A DNA stretch of 64,000 nt from Strongylocentrotus purpuratus (taxonomy: Eukaryota > Echinodermata > Echinoidea > Camarodonta > Strongylocentrotidae). A program made the translations under genes and the position numbers. Positions 52,201 to 61,200 of this stretch are shown here, one piece after another (within the stretch, counting starts at the first letter, position 1; each line of letters opens with the position of its first letter). The stretch spans positions 1,519,501-1,583,500 of the forward strand of contig NW_022145554.1 in the NCBI RefSeq assembly GCF_000002235.5, read 5' to 3'. A model generated the notes under the pieces. That model was not told where the DNA came from. It saw nothing but the letters and a program-made list of their open reading frames with translations, and searched no databases.

Positions 52201-55200
52201 TACTTCATTCTCACTGTATTCTAACATTTCACATGATCCAATTAGTTAAATAGTTGCACTCATAATAACATTCTCAACAAAAATGATTGAATAGATTTCA
52301 TTTTCAGATGCAATTTTTGTCTATTGAAAGAAAGAACACACTTAAGTTTCTATGGAGAGGATGATTAATAAAAGGTTTGATATTAATTCTCTATGTACTG
52401 TTTAAAGGGCTTCCAACCTGTTTGCATTGATAAGTTACAGTCTAATAAATTTAAGCCTTTATTAAAATTGGCTCTTAAAATTGGCTCTTAAATAACTATG
52501 TTAATTTTTTTATAAAATTGTCTCTTAAATAACTATGTTAATTTTTTTTATATCACTCAAACTAGGAACAGGTTGGATTTTGATTGTTGATCAAAACAAT
52601 GTCAATCTTATACACATTTTGACTTTTAACCAAATCAGCTAGCACATGTGTAGTTTGCTTTCATTCCATGTTTCATGAATGTTCCAATATACCAAGTAAA
52701 CAGCCTTTGAAAAAGGGTGTTTGAAAAAAGGTAAACAAAATCATCTTCATGTGCCCAAAACAATGATTGTAGAGGTGTCGCGGTCAAGTGGATATATCAA
52801 CGGACTGTGGATCACAAGGTCCGCGGTTTAAGTCCCTCGTCCTTCGGCAAGACATTGATCTACATTTGCCACTCTCCACCAAGGTGTCAAATGGGTACCC
52901 GGTAGGATGCGAAAGCTAATGTGGTTTGATTAGCAATGGCGCTTGTAAAATAGCGACTGGCGGGAATGCTTCACAGGGAGTGGAGAATGTGTATACATTG
53001 TGTTCGGGTAGGCATGAATAATATATATCTGTAAAGCGCATTGAGAGGGCCTGCGGTCCTGAAATGCGCTATATAAGGACTAACTACTATTATTATTATT
53101 ATTACTCTTTCTTTCACTGACCCTCTCCATGACATTTACATTAGGACACATCTACCTGTATGGATGATGCATTTGCTTTCAACGTAGAGTAGAACTCCTC
53201 TGTGAGACACACTGTCAGTGTCAGGTCAGTTAGGTTTGGCATAGAACACAGTGCTTCTGCTAGATGATGTGATGAGGCTGGTATGTGATGGGATGAGGCT
53301 GATGCGGGACACTGGTCACCATAAAGCTGGAGAGTCTGGACCTGCATTCATGGTGAATATAGTCAAGTAACTAATCTTTACATGCATACATTTTATTTAC
53401 TAATTCTTCACTGTATTCTTACATTTCACACAAATCCAATTACCACTACATAGTTGCATTCATTAAAAGATTCTCTACAAAATGAATAGATTTTGTTTTC
53501 AAAAACTCATTTCTTATCTATTGAAAAGGAGAAGCACTAAAGTTTATATGGAGAGGAGAATTTAGTAACAGTTGATTTTCTAAATAAATGTTAGATGTCT
53601 ACTTTATAGGGGTTCAAACCTGTTTGCATTGAAAAGTAAATATGCAATTTCTATCAATGTATTAACTCTTAAGTTGCCCCCATGCAATTCACCCAGTGCC
53701 ACAGTGCTAATCCCTATTGTGCCAGCCACTAATCCCCTGTGAGCCAAGTTTATTGAGGGTAGGTTCAATTAGCGTGTGTACTTATGCACGGAAATGTGTA
53801 CGTGGCACGCGAGCGAATGAGAGTTTATGTGTGCATGGCAAGCCACCGGAAACCCGATTATGTGAGCGTGGCTCGCCAGCGCGTGCACGGAACAGTGTTC
53901 TTGGCACGATATGAGTTAAAGGTATTTATAAGTCAGGATTTCATGTGCACAAGACCCTTAAAGTCAGGGAGTTTGTTGCTATGGTACCGTTTGGTAATTC
54001 AAGACTTTATTGAAATTGGCTCTTAAAAAGTGTATATTTTCCCCATCAATCAAACTGGGAAAAGGTTGACTTAATTATTGATCAAAACAACATCAATCTT
54101 AAAAACATTTGACTTTCAACTGAATCAGCCATCACATGTGTAGATTGCTTTTAATCCATGTCTCATGACTGTTCCAATATACCAAGTGAATGGCCTTTAT
54201 TAAGGGTGTATGGGAAAGAAACATATACATGTGCACCATATAACTATAACTGCTCTTTCTTTCTATGACCCTCTCCATGACATTTACATTAGAACACACA
54301 TACCTGTATGGATGATGCATTTGCTTTCAATGCAGAGTAGAACTCCTCGGGGAGACGACTTTCAATTGTCAGGTCAGTGAGGTTTGGCATAGAACACAGT
54401 GCTTCTGCTAGATGATGTGATGAGGCTGGTATGAGATATCCCAATTCATCAAGCTTGAGAATCTGGACCTGCATTGTTTGTGAATATTATTTGTTTTATA
54501 AGACGGATTGGCAATACATTCTTACAATATAGTCTAGATTTAGAGTATAGATAGATATTAGATCTAGATCTAATTTAGATCTAGGCCTAAAATATTCTAG
54601 ATCTAGATCTAGATATTGACAATTATGCACAAATTAAATTTGGCTGAATTATGCAAAAGAGATATCGGCAGGTATCGAGCGTGTGTTATCAATTTTTGAT
54701 CAGAGCTTTTGGCACAGTGGGAAAAACAATGCACGCCCACGTGATGTCAATTGACCAATGGGATTGCTTAGATTCTACAACCAGTCATATAAAATCAAAT
54801 AACTCATCTAGACATGCAAACATTTTATTTTCTAATGCCTCTCTGTATTCTTACATTTCACTAAAATCCCATTATAGTTGCATTCATAAAAACATTCTCA
54901 ACTAATATAAATGAATAATTTTATTTTCAGATTCATTTCTTGTCTATTTAAAAAAAAGAACACACTAAAGATTCTATGGATAGGAGAAATTAGTAATAGT
55001 GATTTTTAAAATAAATACTATATGTATTCTTTATGGGGCTTCCAACTTGTGTATTATTTATTTGCTGTTAATGTATTAAAGTTATTCATAACTCTTGATC
55101 TTATGTGCACAAGACCCCTAAGTCAGGAGGTATGATGCTATGGTTCAGTTTGGTAAATCAAAACTTTATTGAAATTGGCTCTTAAAAAAACTATATGACA

Positions 55201-58200
55201 CATTTTCCCTATCAATCAGGCTATGAAGGTGTTTGATATTGATTGTTGATCAAAACAATGTCAGTCTTAAAAACACTTGACTTTTAACTGAGTCAGCTAG
55301 CCTATATGTGTAGCTGCTTTAATTCCATGTTTCATGACTGTTCCAATATACCAAGTGAATGGCCTTTACTGAAAAGGATGTTTGGAAAAGAGAGATATAT
55401 ACATGTGCCCCATAATCATTACTGCTTTTTCTTTCTTTTTTGATGACCCTCTCCATGACATTTACATTAGGACACACCTACCTGTATGGATGATGCATTA
55501 GCCTTCAATGTAGAGTAGAACTCCTTTGTGAGACACATCACCATCAGTGTCAGGTCAGTCAGGTTTGGCATAGAACATATTGCTTCTGCTATGTGATGTG
55601 AGGAGGCTGGTGTGGGACACTGGTCACAAACAAGCTTGAGAGTCTGGACCTGCATTCATGGTTAATATAGTCAAGTAACTCATCTATACATGCATACATT
55701 TCTTTTTACTAATTCCTCACTGAATTCTTACATTTCACACAAATCCCATTAATTACATACCGGTAGTTGCATTCATGAAATCATTCTTAACATAAATGAA
55801 TGAATATTTTTCATTTTCATATAAACTTCTTGTCTTTTGAAAAAAAGAACGAACTAAATTTTTTATGGAGATCATTTTCTACCCTTTCATACCACACATC
55901 AATCAGGAAAAATGAGCCAGGAATAACAAAGTGCTGTTTGTTTAAAGTAATGTTTGCATTTCTATAATTTTATCAAACAAATCTGTTCCAAAGACTTCAT
56001 GCATGGCTGATCATCAACAAAACAGAAATTGTTATTTGTTGCTACAGCAGGCAGCCAGTGAAAACAAATTAGTTTAACAAAATTATGGAAATGCACGCAT
56101 TACTTTAGACAAACAGAACTTTGTTATTCCTGGCTCACTTTTCTTGATTGAGGTGTCATATGAAAGGGCAGAAAATGGACTTACTGTTAATGTGATTTTG
56201 TCTTTGAAATTCAGACACTGTTTGCCAAATGACTTTTTGGTACCATTTCTTCAAATTGTTTTTAATCACTCATGCGTGAAATATGCATCAAATGAGTTGC
56301 ATTGAATGAAAAAAGAGGATCTGAGCTTTAAAAATATGTGTTATTTATTAATTACAATTATGATTAAGATATGATAAAACATTGATAATTCTCTGTATTG
56401 TTTTTTCTTGGACGCACTGTATATAGATATATTCCAATTCATGCAATGGAGTTTGTTTACCCTTTGATTAGGTGTGGGATGAATTAAAGTATTTACTAAA
56501 GTGAGACCCAATATTACAATCCTTTAAATGTAGAAACCCATTTACACACTATATACTCTCAACACAATGCTAAATGTTGGGTGGTACATCAATGCCAATG
56601 CACTAAAACTCTGCAATAAGCACTTTCATATAGATGCTGTCAGGTTTACTTTGATGTTTACTTTGATGTTGAAGCGTAAAGATAAACTTATTTGCCCCTC
56701 CAGGTAATGCTATCTCTCTGGTATGGACTGTACTTAAGGGGGTGGCTGTACCAATATTTCCCAACGATGGATTTGAACTGATTTACAGTTGTTGCTCTGA
56801 CTGCTGAGTCTGGTAAGGAATTCCAGTTGTTGCAACTTCGCACAGAGAAGGAATTTTGACGAAGCACAGATTTACACTTTGGCTTCCTTACTTTCATACT
56901 GTGGCCTCTGGTTCTGGATTCATGGACTAGTTGGAAAAATTTATTGATATTCACCCGGTCAATTCCTTTCATAATCTTAAAGATTTGAATCAGTTCAGCT
57001 CTCTGTCTTCGGTAAATCCCACTTTCTAATTGGAAATAACTCTTGGCCACACCCATTTATGGGCGTGAGGTCCTCACGTTTTAATTCATGTTATGCTAAT
57101 CCTATATTTACGTTTCATTTATGGATGTTGACCATGGCCAAATATGGTCTTAAATGTATCATGTTAAACTCATTATAACAAAATCTTTTGTCATGATTAT
57201 TCATGTATTGTGACCCACTCAAAATATGAAAAGGGATGCTTCGAGAGAGAAGCTGGTGACATATCAATATGTACTATATTTAGACATAGCCTACATATCT
57301 ATTTGGCTCACCCTCTGTACATCATAGAAATTATACTAATAAATATACTTCAAGGTGGAAAACACTGTCTCTATCGTTTTATTTGACTTCTGTGAAGAGA
57401 AAGTGACACTAAACATCGACGCCATCAATAGACATGTTTAAAATCATATCTTAATTAAATAATAGAGTGTTAGACTTACATGTAGGAAAAATATTTTAGT
57501 ATTATTAAACATGGTTTAATAATACATGTATAATGATAATAATAACAATACTAACAAATGCTTAACTTTCACCTACATAATATTTTTATGATTAAGAAGT
57601 ATATATTAATGTATCTGACTTTCAGTGCATGCCAAAACATGTTATAAAATCTTTAATCCCTAGGTCATATGGATTACGCTAATGCGAATGTGACCGACAC
57701 GAACAGGCACCCATGTAAGCCTTTGGTTTAGCACTATGACTAGTCTTGACTGAGGCTGTTTATGGTGAGAGATCAAGAAGGTGAAGACACAAATCTCAGT
57801 TCTGACTCCAAATGCCGCGAATATTGTAGTCAAATATCTTGAACCCTTTCATTAAAGGTAATACAAAGTTTTGGTATGGGGTCATGAATTTGGTTCAAAT
57901 GAACATATTGGAAGCATATGCGATTTTACAATATTCTATGATCATTGTCGCTGTTGAAATCGAGTCTAAAGTGATGGAATCGTAAAGAATAAACTCTTGA
58001 TGTTGCATAGTGCCCTCTCAAGACTGATATTACTTTAGCTGTAAAACAATGATTCTGGACTACGATTGCCCAATTTGCTATTCCCGTTTGGAAATTATAC
58101 ATCAGAACCAACGCTCAAAATACACGGGGGCAGTGGGTGATTCGCCCCCGTGAGCTCCATAATCGCCTCCGCCAGGTTGCTCATGGGGGCGATTGCAAAA

Positions 58201-61200
58201 TTAAAAAATCGCCCCCGTGGAATTATAAAACAAAGATTATCTTTTCTGATATAACTTTAACACAATATTGAATATCAATTTTAAAACCTTAAACCAATGA
58301 AATTGAACTTAGATGGCGCTATCTATCCCATCTCTATGAGTATTACCGATACAAAAAACGGAAGCTCGCACTATATTGTGCGGCCGTCAGCAGTGGCTAT
58401 ACTGCGCCGGTAGTACAGGTTTGCACGCTGACGCCCAATATCTGCTGGAGCTGGAGACGATCACGCAAAAACTGAAATATGCAGAAGTTTTTTGTTGTGA
58501 AAAGTGTGAATCCTCTGAAATCTGGTGATTCTAAAAGACCAGCAAATTATGTACCTCGTCCAGTAAAACAATATCGAGAAGAAGAACAAGGCCAAAGATG
58601 TTGCAGGGGCGCCTCTAGGCGGTTTAGGGGGTTTAAGCCTCCTACCCCCTCCCCCTTGGGCTGCCAATTGAAATGTGATGTGCATAGAAAAATGCCATCA
58701 TCTGTCCAGACCTACACAGTATAGATGTCAGTAGATGCCAGGAAAGCATCACTTACGGGGGTTTAAAATAGCACCAATAAAATGCTCCGCACGCTAGTAG
58801 ATGCCAGGAAAATATCACTTACGGGGGTTCAAAATAGCAACAACAAAAATCGCGATAAAAAACAAGGAATTTAGGAGTTTCATGGGTACCAAGTCAATCA
58901 GTGGCGTAATGAGCAAAAACGTTTGGGGGGGGGGCTGACAAAAAAAAAATCGCAGCACCCCACTCTAACATGCAGGCCCCGCTAAACGTTTCGCAAAATG
59001 GGATCTAGGGGCAAAGCCCCGGCGGGGGCCAAGGGGCAGAGCCCCCGAAGCTCAAGGGGTATGGGCATCAGTGGCGGATCCAGGAATTTCTTACCGGGGG
59101 GGGGGGGGGGGGGGGGGGGGGCACAAAATGGCATGGTGTTAAATATATGTAAAACGATGAAGCTACAGAACGAGGCTTTAGCGGTGAGGGAGCGGAGTGA
59201 CCAAGCGGGGGTGGGTCTGGGAGGGGGTTCAGGCCCCCTCCCAGAGTAAGAAGCATTTGCAATTTTAGAACCAAATTAGACGCATTTTCAGGCACTTCCT
59301 GGAGTAATATGACGTAAAATTGCTTTCTCCTACCCCCTTCCAAGAGAAGGGATCTTTTGCAATTTGATAAACACATTTGGCGCATTAATGTCCATCAGCA
59401 CTTCCTGGAAAAAAATCGAGGCCTTCTGATTGGTTAGAAGTTAGAGAAAAGTGATCTGTCACGTCTTGATACGTTGTTTATGCTTTGATGCCACACAATG
59501 CACAAAGACGGTGGTCCGGTACTTCATCAGTAGTACTTGCAAACATTTTCTCGAGTGTCGTTATCAGGGGTGTCGCTAGATCTTTGTCAGTGGGGGAGTG
59601 GGAAGGGTGTAGAGGCCACCGATTAAAGACAAAATGAGCAACCAATTACTGACAAATATATTAATGCCACTATCCAAATGTCTACAAATTTAACCCTATA
59701 AACCCGGGGCCAGGAACTAAGTTATTTTTCAGTCTCCCCCCTCCCGCGAAAAGCGTGGAAACTTCCGACACTTCATTAAATTATTAGAGAAAGAAGACGA
59801 TTCGTTGTATCGTGTTCTTGTCTGAATTCAGTTTCCCCCCTCCCACGCGAAGCGCGGAAGCTTTGACACTTCATTAAATTATTAGAGAAAGAAGATGATT
59901 CATTGTACCGGTTCCGACTCTTAATCCTTGTCTGAATTCATTTTCGCCCATCTCGCCTGAAGCGTGGAAACTCTGACGTTTCATTAAACTGTACTCTTAA
60001 TCCTTGTCTGAATTCATATTCACCCATCTCGCGCAAAGCGCGGAAGCTTTCACATTTCATTAAATTATCAGAGAAAGAAGACGATTCATTGTATCGTGTT
60101 CTTGTCTGAATTCAGTTTACCCCCCCCCTCCCGCGCAGCTTTGACACTTCATTAAATTATTAAAGAAGAACGATTCGTTGTACCGTTCTCGACTCTTAAT
60201 CCTAGTCTGAATTCAGTTCCCCCCCCAAAAGCGCAGAAGCTTTGCCGTTTCATTATTAAAATCATTAGAGAAAGAACATGATTTGTTGTACCATTCACTA
60301 TACTCTTAATCATGTCTGAATTCAATTTCCCCACTGGGCCCCTTAACGGTACATGTGCAGTGTTACATGATGTAAGTATGGAACGCCCGGCAGTACTTGT
60401 CACAGTTGCTTCTGGAAAGGATTTTTTTACTAGTGTTACTGTTAGTGGCAAAGGCCCCTTAGTGACTATAAAAAACATTTGCTCTTCCTGACCATTTGGG
60501 AATGTGTCAGTTCGCAACAGAAATGGAGAAATGCGCATTTTGTTGAAAATCATGTGATATCATGAACATTTATACATCACTTGTATATGGAATTGAAAAT
60601 AAGTCATGGTTCAATTTTATTTGGGGGGCCCCCCCCCCAAGCCCCCCCACCAGTATGCCAGTGAATTCAATGGAAATTTGTATAAAAATAAGAGCCCCCG
60701 TCAGCACTAAAAGAACCCCCGTGAGAAGGCTCACGGGGGCTCTTTTGGGGGGGGAAGAGCCCCCGTGGACAAAAAATTAATTTGAGCCCTGATCAGAACT
60801 GCATATTCTGAGATTTTCATGGTCGCAGCTCCCATGGAATAGCATTAGGCATTATTTGAAATATTTGAAATTTACTGGGAGCACCAGCAAATTTTTTATT
60901 GTTCAATTCCTCGAAAGCAGAAGTGTTTTAGGGGCTTAATTTTTTAGTGCTTATAATACATCAACAGGGGCATCCAAATATATCAATATTTTAAAGAATT
61001 ACTATCCATCCAATTTTCAAAATTTCCCAAAACTGTGCATTACCTTTAAGTATGTTGTGATCTTTCAACATGTCTTCTCTAGTCCCTTCTGGTTTCACCC
61101 AATCCCCCCCCCCCCCCCCCCCCCCCCCGTGCTATGGGCTGTGAAAATACTGGCAGCAAAACACATGACAAGCAATGGATATTGAGCATCCTACACAGGG

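Larger units (their letters stand above)
58109..60791. mobile_element. hAT-like element with 8-bp target duplication
   Basis: The ends CAACGCTCAAAATACACGGG and CAGGGCTCAAATTAATTTTT (complement of the right end) are flanked by exact ATCAGAAC at 58101-58108 and 60792-60799. Subterminal blocks of CGCCCCCGTG and GAGCCCCCGTG occur at both ends. Inside are further hAT-like starts (CAGGGGCGCCTCTAGG at 58605, CAGTGGCGTAATGAGC at 58901, CAGTGGCGGATCCAGG at 59069), a G26 run and a tandem array. No transposase frame was found, so it is a non-autonomous or decayed copy that has itself been invaded. Confidence 0.8.
57853..61049. mobile_element. MITE family C, copy 1, split by a hAT element
   Basis: The ends AAAGGTAATACAAAGTTTTG and complement (CAAAACTGTGCATTACCTTT) occur at 57853 and 61049. 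The two halves (57853-58108, 60800-61049) align, inverted, with the uninterrupted copy at 63318-63830. The gap is exactly the element at 58109-60791. Confidence 0.85.

Noticed and set aside
59000-59400. Pro/Gly-rich ORFs on both strands
   Set aside because: Translations of the G26 run and flanking transposon ends.
60152-60553. 133-codon minus-strand ORF
   Set aside because: It runs through the 100-bp tandem array, and the apparent protein repeats follow the DNA period.
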